The notes under the pieces were generated by a model. The model saw only the letters and a program-made list of their open reading frames with translations, had not been told where the DNA came from and searched no databases. The translations under genes were made by a program, and so were the position numbers. From Zasmidium citrigriseum (lineage: Eukaryota > Ascomycota > Dothideomycetes > Mycosphaerellales > Mycosphaerellaceae): DNA of 64,000 nucleotides. Positions 22,128 through 33,581 of the stretch are shown here, piece after piece (positions within the stretch are counted from its first letter, which is position 1; every line of letters starts with the position of its first letter). The stretch covers positions 124,001-188,000 of the forward strand of contig NHNW01000016.1 in NCBI GenBank assembly GCA_002786025.1. Direction: 5' to 3'.

Positions 22128-23614
22128 TCATTCAGAACGCTTATCCTTCGGCACCTTCGGCAGGGTCAACCACATCGCCGTCATAATCGCCAGAATTCCC
22201 AGAATGATGGGCTGCAGAGCCTTGACACCAGCGGCACTGGCAATACCCCCTACCGCGAAAGGAATCACGGCTGCACCGCCCATACCCACTGCTGCTGTAA
22301 AACTGATAGCGCCGACATGGAGATGTTTCGGCAGCGTCTTCGAAAGAACAACCACAGCAGCCGGAAACATCGGGCCCAAGAAGAATCCGAGCAGGGCAAC
22401 CGCCACAGCCGAGACCACGAACTGTGGGACCAGCCAGAAGACCAGCTCCAGGCCCATGCCGATGGCGAGGTATCCGACGATGGACCATCGTTCGCCGAGT
22501 CGGGGTGTGATGAATCCAAGAACCAGTCGACCAACGGTCACTCCCAACCAGAAGCCAGTTGCCGTGAGCGAAGAGTCAAAAGCGGGAGCTCCTCGAACCC
22601 TCTGCATGAAAGTGACGACCCAGCCGCTGAGAGCAACTTCCGCGCCAACGTAAAAAAGCAAAAAGATCGACAGCGTCCAAGTAACCCTCAACTTCAACGC
22701 AGCACGAGTCCTTCCCCCTTCACCTCGAGAACTAGCATTCTTCCTCCTGAACTCGGGTCCGTCTTCTTTCCAAAACGCCGCAATACCAGTACCAAGCTCC
22801 ACACAAGCCAGCGCCAGCGGAATATAATAATACTCATACCACGCCAACCCACTCCGATCAACCATCGCACTCGCAATAAGCGGCGCAACAGCAGCCCCAA
22901 GTCCATAAAGACTATGAATAAACCCCAGCAACTCATTGGGGCGATCCAGGCCCCCGACCCAGGCATTCCACCCCGCATCCAGCAAGCCATTACCCATCCC
23001 GCAGAAGACCAGCAGGACGACGATGACGGCCCACGGTGGGTGGCAGACCATGGCGATGTATGTCGCGATTCGCATTGTGGAGGCGATGGCTGCGATCCCG
23101 CGAGGCCCGAATTTTAGGTGGATTCTGTCGCTAGTGAAGGCGGCGAGGAGGTAGCCGGGGAAGGTTGCGAGGAAGACGAGGGAGACGGTTGTGTAGTTTA
23201 GGGAGTAGTAGGTTTCGAGGGAGGGGATAGGGGGCCGTAGGAGGCGTCGTGGAGGCCAAGGTTGAACATTGTCTGGAGGGACTTGTCAGTCGTGATGATG
23301 TGTTGATGTGTTGCGAATGAACTTACTAGAAAGATGTATGCGAGACGATAAGTGTTGATCTTTGGATTCTTCCAGGTTTCTTTTGCTTCCACGGCCTGGC
23401 CTTCTAGTGGTACGTCTTCGTCTAGCTCCATCTGCTGTATTGAGCGGCCAGGAGAAGCTTGGTTGACGCCTGCTGGGAACACATCTTCTTTCGAAGGTTG
23501 CCGGATTGATTGGAGAGTAGCTGGCGGTGACTTGAGCTCTTTCTGTTCGTGGTCGGTGACCTCACTGTGCTCGATTCGTTCGCTTGTCACTGTCAGTGTG
23601 CTCGTTGACGACAT
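22128..23614 (-). pseudogene. MFS transporter with a one-base frameshift
   Basis: The first exon starts at 23614 with a hydrophilic N-terminus of about 85 residues and enters the first membrane segment. A 54-nt GT-AG intron near 23271-23325 follows. The second exon reads HDASYGPL and then should continue into the MFS motif IPSLETYYSLNYT, but that text lies one frame over. A single base is missing near 23228-23236, inside a G-run context on the plus strand. Downstream of the slip the frame is open to the stop at 22128, with about eleven hydrophobic segments and GLYGLGAAVAPLIAS-like and GVTVGRLVLGF motifs of BSC6/fucose-permease-type MFS proteins. Either a real inactivating deletion or a sequencing error in a homopolymer; all else looks intact. 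Confidence 0.8.
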
Positions 23615-24156
23615 CGTGGAGGCTGCTCAAATTTAGTCGCTCGCGCAGAGCTAGAACGACCGGACAGATATCTTGGAAACAGCGAAGAGCAAAGCAAAGA
23701 AATGTTCAAGAAGGGACGAACATTCCCCTTAAACTTCCCCTCAATCACCACATGCAGTCAACCGTCGCCGACATTCAGCCGCTCCAAAGGCAATATGCCG
23801 CAGCGGAATGCCGTACCCAGACATAGTAGACGACAATGGTGTGTCATCGCCAAGTAAGGAATTGGCGGGAGATACGGAGTTGGACAAGGCCGCCTGAGCG
23901 TTCGAAGAGCTGTGCTTGGCTCAGAACAGGTGTTCGCAAGAAAAGAGAATCGGGACGGCATTCCGATGGATTTTCGGACCGATTTGCCGCCCCGCTGGAA
24001 GTTGGTACGGATTGGGAAGTTGATGCCGCCGCAGGTGATAAATGCAGAGAAAAGTGTCGACTTTTGAGTTTTGAGAAGTTCTTTTATTTCAGGATGGCTG
24101 AATGACTCCGCAGCTCAAATGCTGAACGAAAAATGTTCGAAGGATGATTGAATAGA
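23615..24156. other. Intergenic region
   Basis: About 540 bp upstream of the MFS gene and downstream of the small secreted-protein gene. No coding, RNA or repeat recognised. Confidence 0.45.
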
Positions 24157-24780
24157 TCAGAAGAAAATCAAGACCATATCGATCGGCTTCAAAAGACCTA
24201 GACACACCAACATCAGCCCCAACACACCCGCAAAAGTTCGACAGCAGAACTCACTGATTGGCAACAACGGGTCCAGAATCGGGCTAGTCAAAGTCGAACC
24301 AACCTCAAAAGTCCCGTTCACAGATCCCGATCCAGAGGACACAGGCAGAAGCCCTTGATACCGAATCGCATACCTGGACGTCGAATCGCAAGTAACATTA
24401 TTCGCCACCACTTTAATCTTGTTGCCCACGCCCTCCGGGCTGGTGAAAAGCTCCATGGGCTGGAGAAGAGGGTTGCCCTTCGTCGTGATATATCGGTAAG
24501 GCTGGTCGAGAGTTCGCACATTTCCGTTTACGAGCTCGAAACGTGGGAATCCAAAGAGCGACTGGCTGGCGTCTCCGAGAGTGATGGGAGCGTAGTCGCC
24601 TGTCATTGTGCTGTTGACGCCGAGCATTTTGCCGGTGGAGTTGCGCCCGAAGAGGATGAATTGGTAGTCGGGAGGAAAGGTCGAGACGGAGTCGCCGATG
24701 CCGACGATGCCGCCTGTTCGACACATTGCGGCGGAGGTGGTTGTGATGGCCAGAGCCAATGTTGCCAAAATAGACCTCAT
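24157..24780 (-). CDS. Small secreted protein, unknown
   Basis: The frame from ATG at 24780 encodes 207 residues. Residues 1-18 (RSILATLALAITTTSAA) are a good signal peptide. The mature part is Gly/Thr/Asn-rich with several N-glycosylation sites (NST, NVT, NGT) and few Cys. A likely 57-nt intron (24198-24254, GTGAGT...CTAG with GCTGATG) can be removed without changing frame, which would delete a Cys- and Leu-rich stretch near the C-terminus and leave 188 residues. No family recognised. The start is chosen because it gives the signal peptide. Confidence 0.65.
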   Translation of the reverse strand: MRSILATLALAITTTSAAMCRTGGIVGIGDSVSTFPPDYQFILFGRNSTGKMLGVNSTMTGDYAPITLGDASQSLFGFPRFELVNGNVRTLDQPYRYITTKGNPLLQPMELFTSPEGVGNKIKVVANNVTCDSTSRYAIRYQGLLPVSSGSGSVNGTFEVGSTLTSPILDPLLPISEFCCRTFAGVLGLMLVCLGLLKPIDMVLIFF

Positions 24781-25795
24781 GTTGATCGTGTCGGGTTGGG
24801 CCTGGGTAACGAGTTGGTCGTTCTGTCGGTGGAGGAAGTCTTTAGTGGAGACGTCAGTCCGGGGTAGACATGCGTCTTATAGACATGATGAAGATGCACT
24901 AGCCATCCTGATCCATTGCCAATGTCAAGAAGACCCCGCAGGCTAAGTCGAACCGAACATCCAAAAGTTAGGCCGTCCAGGAAAGGCATTGATCGACTGT
25001 GACGCTTCGTGGCCGTGCAATCTCTTAGTACTCAGGTACATTCGTCTTTTGTGCCTGGCTATGAGTCTCATCAGCGAGGCAAGACCTTGTAATCGCGTGC
25101 CACCCGTGCGAGCACAGGTGATGTCTGTCAGGCGCAAGTCTCCCCCCATCAAAGACTTGTGGAGTTAGCAATGACTGAATGACGGATTGACCTACCTCCC
25201 AAGACAAAAATCGCACTGTCCGACTCTGGAAAGACGGATGCCAGACCATCCGGTAATGCAATGGAGCAATGGAACATCGTACTCGCCTCAGGAACGCCTC
25301 AAAATGCAATCCTGTTCCTGCATATGCCACACTTTCCAATGTACCTTTGCCGTTTCGAGACTTTACCGAGGCTCGTAAAGCACACGAAGAAGACCAAAAA
25401 GCATTTTGGCCTTGGCGATCCGGGGATTTTGATCCGAATCACCACGTGTGAGTCCAGAAAGATATCTTGCCGGTCGTGGCTCTCGCTCGCGTGGAAGTTA
25501 TCAGATCCGGCCGGAGAGAGTAGCTGAGTGAAGTCGAACATGTCCATCTTCTGTTGCCGCTGGACACGCTGATCACGCCGCCGAGTCGGTATTGTATCGA
25601 GTCTAGGGGTTGGTATGGCATGAATACAGTCCTGTGGCGTCCAAACCACGCATAAGGACCTCGCCTCTGAAGTGACCAGAAACGAAGAAAGCAGGAAAGG
25701 AGACGGATGCTCTTGCGAAGTCGAACAAGCTGCTTATGTAATGCACGCCATGCCATTCTTGGTCTATCGTTGTGGACATCTCATGTCCCTGCTCA
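24781..25795. other. Intergenic region, about 1 kb
   Basis: Overlapping short frames on both strands but no motif, no plausible intron chain and no repeat. Likely promoter of the secreted-protein gene and 3' region of the FAD oxidase gene. Confidence 0.45.
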
Positions 25796-27747
25796 TCACC
25801 TTCGTCTTCCTCTACACAACCTCACTTTATTCTGACCAACGCCATTCTCAATGCCAAACTCCCCGCATGCCTCCCACAGCTCACTGCCAACACACTGCTT
25901 GCACCAAAAGACACCCTTTGGATCCCACCTCTTCTTGATCTCCAGAAGCCGCGAGTAGTGGACGCCGAACTTCGTCTTCTGCCAGTGCGGCTCTGTCGGA
26001 TCGGACTCACTCATGTACGCTCCGCCCTCTGGCGCAAGGTCTCGCAGAGCCTGGACACGGACATCGCGAAGCTGGGTCGTTTCATGCCTCTTCTGGGTCT
26101 CATTACGAGGCGTCCAGGTCGCAGGGAGTACGACATGCGTGTACGCTGTTCTCCAAGCTGGCAAGACCGCGTCGTCGCCGCCAGCGATGCCTCCAGTCGG
26201 TCGTTGAGTATTTGGTGCTGGAGCGACTAGATGTCCTATAATGCCCACCGGTGGCGACCCGGCAGCGACTCGCAACGCATTCTTCAGCTTGTCGAAATCA
26301 CCCAGCAGAGAACTGTTGCCGAGCATTCTGCTGCCCAGACGACCACTCTTGCCTGCCGCCTCCTGGGCTGTGACACTCGGCCAGAACGCCATGAAATCGT
26401 CGGTAGACCCACCGGAAACAGAGCTGACGAAAGCCTTCGTACCATTCCCCCAGTCGGTCGATCGAATATGGTCCTCCATCGGGGCAAGTTTTGCTTTAGC
26501 CTCTTTCTCGGAGAGTCCAGGCGCCACCCATGACCCCATGATCTTGCCCTTGATGGAGCTGTTCGTCTCTTGTGGGTAGATGGCTGTCGGGAAGTAGTAG
26601 CCATAGATGCCCGACTCAATCAGATGAGGGATCTGGCTGTAGAAATACGCCGTGAGATTCCAGAATGCCTCGGAGTTCGCGGTCGTGTTGTATGAGTACA
26701 GGATGACTGATGCTGACACGGGTGGATAGGCTTTGACTGTCATGGAGATGACAGCGGCGAAGGTACCTGCGCCGCCCTTGAAGTTGTCAGTACTGGCCGA
26801 AGAAAGGCTACACTCGGAGTACGTACACCTCGCAACGCCCAGAAGAGATCTGGGTCTGAGTCGGCATTGACTGTGCGAAGGCAGCCATCTGCGGTGACGA
26901 CTTCCATCTCGATTACCTAGAAGGACCAGACGTCAGCAAAATCATCAGAGAAAATAGATGGCTCCCTACCTGGTCAGGACCAAGACCGTACTTTGCTGTG
27001 AGTGGACCATGCCCACCGCCCGACATCCATCCCGCGATACCCACAGTCGGATCCGAGCCTCCCATAACTGTTACATTTCCCTTCGACGCCGCATGGTAAA
27101 TGTTCACAATCTGCTCTCCGGCGTATATCTTGACGGAAGCAACAGCACCAAGTGCCGTGGCTCGTGGGTCGCCGTGGTTGACGTCGACCCCTCGGAGATG
27201 GTGGGTCCATATTGAGAGGGAGTCTGGACCGGATGACCTGTCCAATAATCAGATGCCTCCGGAACGATGCATAGACGTGGTCGTCTACTCACCTTCCAGG
27301 ATAATCATGCCCCGTACTCTTAACAACGAGCCTCACGCCCGTCCTCTCCGCAAACTTGACACCCTCCTGCACATCCTTCGCATTCCTTACTTCGATGGTA
27401 TATACCGGATACCCAGCATCCGAGCAAGACACATTCGCACTAGGCAAACATGCCTCATCGTTGTAGTCCACGACATTAGGATAGTCTGAAATAAAGCTCG
27501 TATTGGACCACTGCGAAGCGATCATCGCACAAGTCTTGTTATCGAATTGAGGCCATCCTGGATGACAGACTGCTCCTAGTGGAACGCTTCTAATCAGATG
27601 TCCGTTGACTGAGCTGTTCAGTGCATTCCAGGCATCGATGTCGGGCCAGTCTTGAGATCCTGGGATCGGTTTGCAGAACTCTTTGGAAAAGCAGGTCGCA
27701 GCAAAGAGCGGCAGGAGAGATGCCATATCTTGAAATTTAACCATCAT
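25796..27747 (-). CDS. Secreted FAD-linked oxidoreductase (berberine bridge enzyme-like)
   Basis: Exons 27747-27293, 27237-26970, 26916-26827, 26776-25796 join in phase (introns 50-55 nt) to 597 residues. A short hydrophobic leader (MASLLPLFAATCFS) begins near residue 8 and indicates secretion. The PCMH-type FAD-binding domain contains TGHDYPGR followed by SSGPDSLSIWTHHLR, and GGSDPTVGIAGWMSGGGHG, where His and Gly-rich loops hold FAD. The C-terminus has the BBE domain ending RWDPKGVFWC with QCVGSELW. Such enzymes oxidise alcohols, sugars or natural-product intermediates using O2 and often sit in secondary-metabolite clusters, but no synthase gene is seen nearby. Substrate unknown. Confidence 0.9.
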
Positions 27748-28344
27748 TGCAGGTGTGAGAGGGTATAGTCCAGCGGGTCCTCTTCATCTGGGACATCGCT
27801 CAAATATATACCATCCACCACAATCCTCCACTCCAAAGAAGGCAAAGTCGCGAGTTCGTCTCGTTGGCTGTGCCGTGCAGATCAGAGTCGGAGACTTTTC
27901 ATCGTGAATTCCACGCTCCAGTGTGACGTCAAATCTGAAGCCAGCTGAAAAGATGCTCGCAAGTTGACGACCGTTTTGGGTGAAGCGCCAGGCTGCGGGA
28001 ACAGGCTTTGCGCGATGCCGGGATCTGAGACAGATTCTTGGGCGGGTTCGTCGATGAGATGTGGCACAGTCCCTCCTGATTGCGTGATCGTATGGCAGTG
28101 CCATGACAAAGACTTATTGGGTCGATTTGAAGAGCGTGGTAAAGCGCTCCGCAAGTTCGTGCTTCTGGAAGACTGGGGAATACTCGGAGCAAGCGAGTAT
28201 AGCGGACGATCGAAGATAGCTCTGTAGTCAATGTTAAACTCTATGTGAGTGTACCCCTGCGTTGTATTACTGCTCAAATTGCTCTTGACGACAGTAAGGA
28301 CAGACTTTCTCGAGACAGGGCACTCTCGACCGTGTTGTCGGGAT
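27748..28344. other. Intergenic region
   Basis: About 600 bp upstream of the FAD oxidase start and downstream of the GH55 fusion stop. No recognised feature. Confidence 0.45.
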
Positions 28345-31300
28345 TCAAAACGTGCGGTTCGGATCAATCCGCCATCTGTAACAGTTGTTCGACACAATCC
28401 CACCGTTTTTATGGTCCTTGCGACCGCAGTTGCAACTATCGGTCGGGACAGAAAGATACTTTCTGCACTCGTTGTAATTCCACGTCCACATACAATTGGA
28501 CTCAATCTCAAAGGATACGGTGATGCGTACTATGCCGATGCCTCCGTTCCAAGGGAAGGTATACTCGCCAGAGTTGAAGTAGCCTTCGGTGAAATTGCCA
28601 TTCTCGATGTCGTTGCAGAAGCTGTTGGCGGCACTACGCATGCGTTCATTTTCGGTCCTCTCGCCTTTGTTGTAGCAATCCACTTCATTCTTCATGGGAT
28701 CGCCCCGCTCCAAGGGTGAGGGCTCCGGTGTGGCGGACGTAATGGATGAAGTGCTGCTGGTGCTTGTGCTGCTGATGATTGGGCACGAGATTTCGTCTTC
28801 GCCGTAATACTCTTCCGGATCGTCACCCGGGTCGGATCCAAGCGAGGTACCATTGTCTCCGAATGACCAGGGCTTATCTACGCAAGCTAAATCCCAGAAG
28901 CCGCAGTCGGGAACCGTGGGTTGATTGACCAGACCGGCGTAAGGCTGAACATCGCGTTTTACCAAGGCCTCGGGTGGCGGGGTGGGGAACGATTCTGATG
29001 GTGCCGATGTGGTAAACTGGCCATCTATGCCCGTGTATACGATAGCAGGCCAGGAAGGAGTTGTTGCGAGTGCGGGAGTGAAGGCATCAAACCCTAACCC
29101 CTGACGCTTGACCTTGTCGCCTGCTTCGGTCAATGTGACAACTTGCAGAATCCATTCAGAGATCGTCAAGGGTGGCTGTGTGACTGTGCTTGTCCATGCC
29201 CCGTTGCTAACAGTCATCAGTGGATAGTCCACCGTGGTGGTGAACTCGGTCCATGGTGGTAGCTTGACATGGCAGGGTGGCACGCAGGTGAATGAAGGCT
29301 GCTCCATCGCCCAAATCGAGGGATCAATCCAGATCAGGTCTCCCAGTCTCGTGCCACTACCACTGACGTCCAGAATCGTGATTTGTGACCAGAATGGATG
29401 TCTGTCAACGTTCAGATTGTCCGCAGCTGAGATGCCTTCGCCGTTCATCACCAGCATGTTCTCAGCCCCGATTGTCACCAGGTTCTGTAGCCGCACACTG
29501 CCGTAGTTGTTGGTCAGGCGTACGAGGGTCTTTTGACATTGCTGAGTATCGACGCAGGCTTGGGAGTAGGTCGAGAACCAGCTGTAGATACCTGCGCTCG
29601 CGATGAAGACATGTTCGGATTCTGTAATGATGACAGCCCAAGACTCATCGCAGCCGTTGAAATCACTGCCGACGGTACATGTGTAATCAGGATCGCCGAT
29701 GAAGGCCCCGAGTGTGGCAGTGAACGGAGCGGGCGGTGGTGGAGTGGGCTGGTAGTATGGCGACTCGGTCTGGATCATGCCGGCGAATATGTTCGAGGCG
29801 CCATGAAAGTTATACTGATAAAACACGGAATGCTCAGACGCCGTAGCGTACAGCCTGAGACCCGTCAGCACCTCTCAAAACAATGAAGTTATCGAAGGCA
29901 TCTGTATTGGCGTTTGAAGACGACCATTTACTGCGTTTGAGACCGTCTGGGATGAGCCCCACGAACAACGACTGAAATTGTCTTACCATGTTGGGTGTGT
30001 ACTTTCGATCAGCAAGCCTCGCGCTACGTAGATCGAACACTGAGCCATATTGTTTGCAGGGTCGTCAAGATCCGGATCACTGGGGTGAAAAGATCAGCAT
30101 TGGTACGGTTCTCCATGAGCGTCACTTACTCAATCATGTGATCTGCAACCCAAAGCCACATGTTCTCGAAGTAGCCAGAAGCGCCAGATGTCACATGCAT
30201 CATCAGACTGGCGGCACTACAGCCCTCATTGATTCCACTCGTCGAGGCAGGACATTCGGCGGGCGTCAATTGTGTTCCTGTTGCACCACCGATACGAACA
30301 TGGCAATCCCAGATTCCCGCAGACCCGGGAGTGCTGGCTTGGATGTTCCACTCGACCAGAATTGCACCAGCTGTGGCGCCAACAGTGGTGAAAATGAGAT
30401 CTTGCATCTCCACGTCGCCAACTGCGCCATTCGTACCGACCTGTAACATCACCTTTGGATCACTGCAAACATCAGATACCCATTTTTGCAAGACTGAAGA
30501 GCGTTGCTCACCTGGCGTTCTCGAAATACGACCCAGAGGCCGCCAATTGTGACCAGGCTTCTCCTACAATCTTGGCGCCGGGAGGCACAACAACCGTCGA
30601 AGTGAGGATGTAGGTCCCAGCATCAACAAACAGAATGCTGCCCAAGCTGGCGTAAAGGGCGGCCTGAAAAGCTGCTGTGTCATCAGTAGATCCATCGCCT
30701 TTCACTCCCATGTCCTTGACATGGACAAATTCATCCACGGCACGATTCTCGTACTGAGGCTTTTCGCGCTCAAAGTACGCTCCATTGGAATCAATGAGCG
30801 TCGAAGACCTTTGGTAGTTGCCCACTGTGCCGCCGTTGGAGAAGCTGCGCTCTGCCGGGGAGCCGGCGTACACGGGGCCCAAGGCCCACTCAGTCACTGT
30901 GCCAGCAGAACCGTCCAAATAGACACTTCCGGTCGTATCTGTAACTGTAGCGGTCACACCGGAAAGTCTCACATTTTCAAGTACCAAACCGGTGCTGCCG
31001 CTGCCGATGTCGGACGAGGCTGGAGCCATGGTGATCGCGGTGTGTACGTTGTCGAAAGAGGAGTCAATGATTGACACAGATCCGATGCTGCCTGAGTCGT
31101 TTTCAGACACAAGCCTGAAGCCAATGTCGACGTTCGTCATGTTGATGCTTTTCCACACCCAACCCCAATCCCAGATCAGGTGAACGCCGATAGAGCAACC
31201 GTTGAAGGTCAGCCGCTGGGCTGTGAACTGTTGAGACCCGCCATAGAAGCCGATGCCTCCAACAAAGGTGACATCGGATAGCTGCCCACCACTGCCATTT

Positions 31301-32883
31301 TCTGCATACATGCCGATCTGCTCACCTTCTGCGATTAGTTCGACGTTCTGCAGACTGGTGGCTTGGGCGACCTGGTAATGCAGGCACGAGATGTTTGGTC
31401 CGGCTTGTGTGATGTCGATAACGATGTTCCGGATTTGACGGTAGAAGTTTGCAGTGTTAATGTACCACTCCTCGGTACCGCCCTGTCCTCCTGTGTATTC
31501 GTCATTGGATAAGACACCGAGACCTACGAAGCTCGCAGAAGCCAAGAGGGTTGGTCTGGTGTTTGCGTCCCCAATGACCTGAGTTCCGTACGGCATGGGA
31601 ATCGTGCTAGATACCAAATAGTCTCCTGGCGGGAAGTAGACTATGGCGTTCTTCGTGGTTGAACCGTTACACTTCTCGCCGCATCGGTTGCCATCGTTCA
31701 TGGCAGCTTTGATGGCGCTCGTGTCGTCCTATATGATCAGCAAGTTGTCCAGGTGAACTGCGCGAGTCCTTACCGTCATGCCATCTCCCACCGCTCCGTA
31801 GTCGAGAACATTACGGAATACAACATAGTTTGGATCGTTTCCCCATGGTACTGTGCCTTTGCGAGCGATGCTCTCCATCCAAAAGGTCCCTTGGCTAGCC
31901 GCCTGGCGTCTGGTGATTTTCCTGGTTGCATTCAGATCCACTACGTATGCTTCAGCAATGAGAGCTGCCGCATTGGCAATCCTGTGAGTGATCTGTAACA
32001 GCGCTGTGACATTCGTTCTGGTTGAGTTCCTGACCTTGCTCGGCCCGTAAGGGTTGCGGAGCGGGTTCGCCAGGCGAGCAGCATTACAGCTGGATGTCTC
32101 TGATCTGGCGGCTTTGACAATGCCCTCTGCCTCATGAACATCCCAGAGTGAAGCTCGTTTGAACAGTGGCGTGATCAATGCATCGGGAAGGCTACGAAGC
32201 TGAGGGTGCGCCTGTCGTTGTACGATGCTCTCCGACTCAACAAACTTTTTGGAGCCTGCAGGATTGTTCGAGCCCTTTTCACTGTCATCTTGGCCCCAGG
32301 GGAAGCGCTTGTCCATGCGTGTCATCTCAGGAGCTTCCAGTCCGGGGAGGTCAGACCAACTCATGGCTGAGTCATTGGCAGGGATTATGTGCTCGCTTCC
32401 ATGGCCCGCATCAATCCATGCACGTATCTCCTCGTAGGTGAAGTCTCGTACTCCACGACGACCTGCAGTTGAGTTACCAGCGGCTATAGCATCCCTCTTT
32501 GCCTGTGATATCTCGATGTCCGAATCAAGATTGGTCGACTGGTTGACTGGGTCGTCATTCAGCGTCCATACACGAGCAGCAATACCGTCGGCAGCGTAAG
32601 TTAGGTTGAGACGGAAAAGGACGACGGACTTCTGCTGGTCGAAGAACAGGAACTCTCTATTTGCGATCCGTCTTTGCGTAATGACCTTTTGGAGCTCTTG
32701 GCGCAGCCGGAGGTGGGCCGCTCCTTGCCCTACGCCTCATAAGTCAACATCTCTCCGCGGTCACCTGAATATACACAGGGGAAATCTCCGACTCACAGTT
32801 CTGCTCCGACTTGAAGCCACGTGTGCAGCTCATACCCGCGCAACGAGTCATGCTCGGAGAGTCCCTGTTCTCGCCACTGCCAC
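28345..32883 (-). pseudogene. 3' part of a split chitinase-type / GH55 exo-beta-1,3-glucanase fusion gene
   Basis: Exons 32883-32797, 32729-31774, 31728-30512, 30462-30130, 30079-29987 and 29854-28345 join in consistent phase with no stop. The first part (TRCAGMSCTRG, then EQNWQGAAHLRLRQEL) matches what follows the NucA/NucB domain in class V chitinase-like proteins. From exon 2 a GH55 catalytic region begins (FRNVLDYGAVGDG, then DDTSAI), and its second pectate-lyase-like half has KDMGVKGDGSTDDTAAF. GH55 enzymes cleave beta-1,3-glucan. The C-terminal 130 residues are Cys-rich (SVPTDSCNCG, NNCYRWRIDP), again as in class V chitinase tails. The upstream half of the gene lies at 44698 and above, across the 11.8-kb insertion. 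Translation from an internal ATG is conceivable but would lack a signal peptide. Confidence 0.85.
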
Positions 32884-32892
32884 CCTCAATCC
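32884..32892. repeat. Left 9-bp target-site duplication of the 11.8-kb element
   Basis: CCTCAATCC, repeated at 44698-44706. Removing one copy plus everything between restores the minus-strand reading ...TWIEGGSG... without a frameshift, which identifies both insertion edges to the base. Confidence 0.93.
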
Positions 32893-32993
32893 TATCTCCA
32901 ACTTCAGACCCGCGCACGGATCAACGCCAAGAAGCTAAACAGCCAGCCAATCACAACACACCACCCCCCTTGATCCGCGCAGCGGGTCTGAAG
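32893..32993. repeat. Left terminus: inverted repeat plus hairpin
   Basis: The terminal bases are followed by two arms, 32902-32924 and 32970-32993. They pair perfectly over 12 bp (CTTCAGACCCGC) and again over 8 bp (CGGATCAA) with a small internal bulge and a 45-nt loop. The right end has the same layout. Confidence 0.85.
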
Positions 32994-33149
32994 CCAAAAC
33001 GTCAGCTTCAGTCAAAACGCTCCTCGCAAAACACGATTTCTACAACCACCGGTCGCATCGACGCGCCAACATTTCGAGGCCGTAGAGTAGCCAATTGCGA
33101 ATTCAACGGTGTAAAAATCGTGTTGGTGCGACGACTATACGACCAACGC

Positions 33150-33581
33150 TAGCCTCCTTCGGAAGCCTACTTACGGCTAGCTATAGGCTAGCAAACACAC
33201 CTATTCACCAACCTTCTGGAATTACCCGCGCGACGCGTGGCGGGAGGTGACTAGACGCGTCCGAACACATTGCCGCAAAGCGTAGGTTCTTATTCCCTTT
33301 CCTTCGCCCTATATAAAGCTAGAGGGCAAACTAGCGGCGATAGCAAGGTACTCCAATTACCTTAAAAGGCATCTAGACACACTTTCTAACCTAATTTAGT
33401 ATCCCTTGTCAAGTTTAAGGCATAGTCGTTACCCAAATTTGTAGTCCAGAAGGTCGGACATCCGAAGGCTCGAGCTAGCTATACTAAAACTACTAAATCG
33501 ATACTAAACCAACCCTAAACTACTACTAATACACCCGAGTCTATCTAGTAGCTACTAGTAATTATAGTATAAGACGCGGAC
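33150..33581. other. Left subterminal region and putative promoter of the DUF6589 gene
   Basis: RIP begins here. An inverted repeat GCTAGCCT / AGGCTAGC lies at 33148-33155 and 33185-33192. A TATA-like CTATATAAAG near 33309-33318 lies about 270 bp before the inferred start of the DUF6589 coding region. Confidence 0.45.

Noticed and set aside
22116..23117. 333-codon plus-strand frame
   Set aside because: Antisense shadow of the MFS gene, which shows proper membrane segments and family motifs on the minus strand.
25796..28344. Secondary-metabolite gene cluster around the FAD oxidase
   Set aside because: No polyketide synthase, NRPS, terpene cyclase or prenyltransferase motif within the window; the P450 is 35 kb away.
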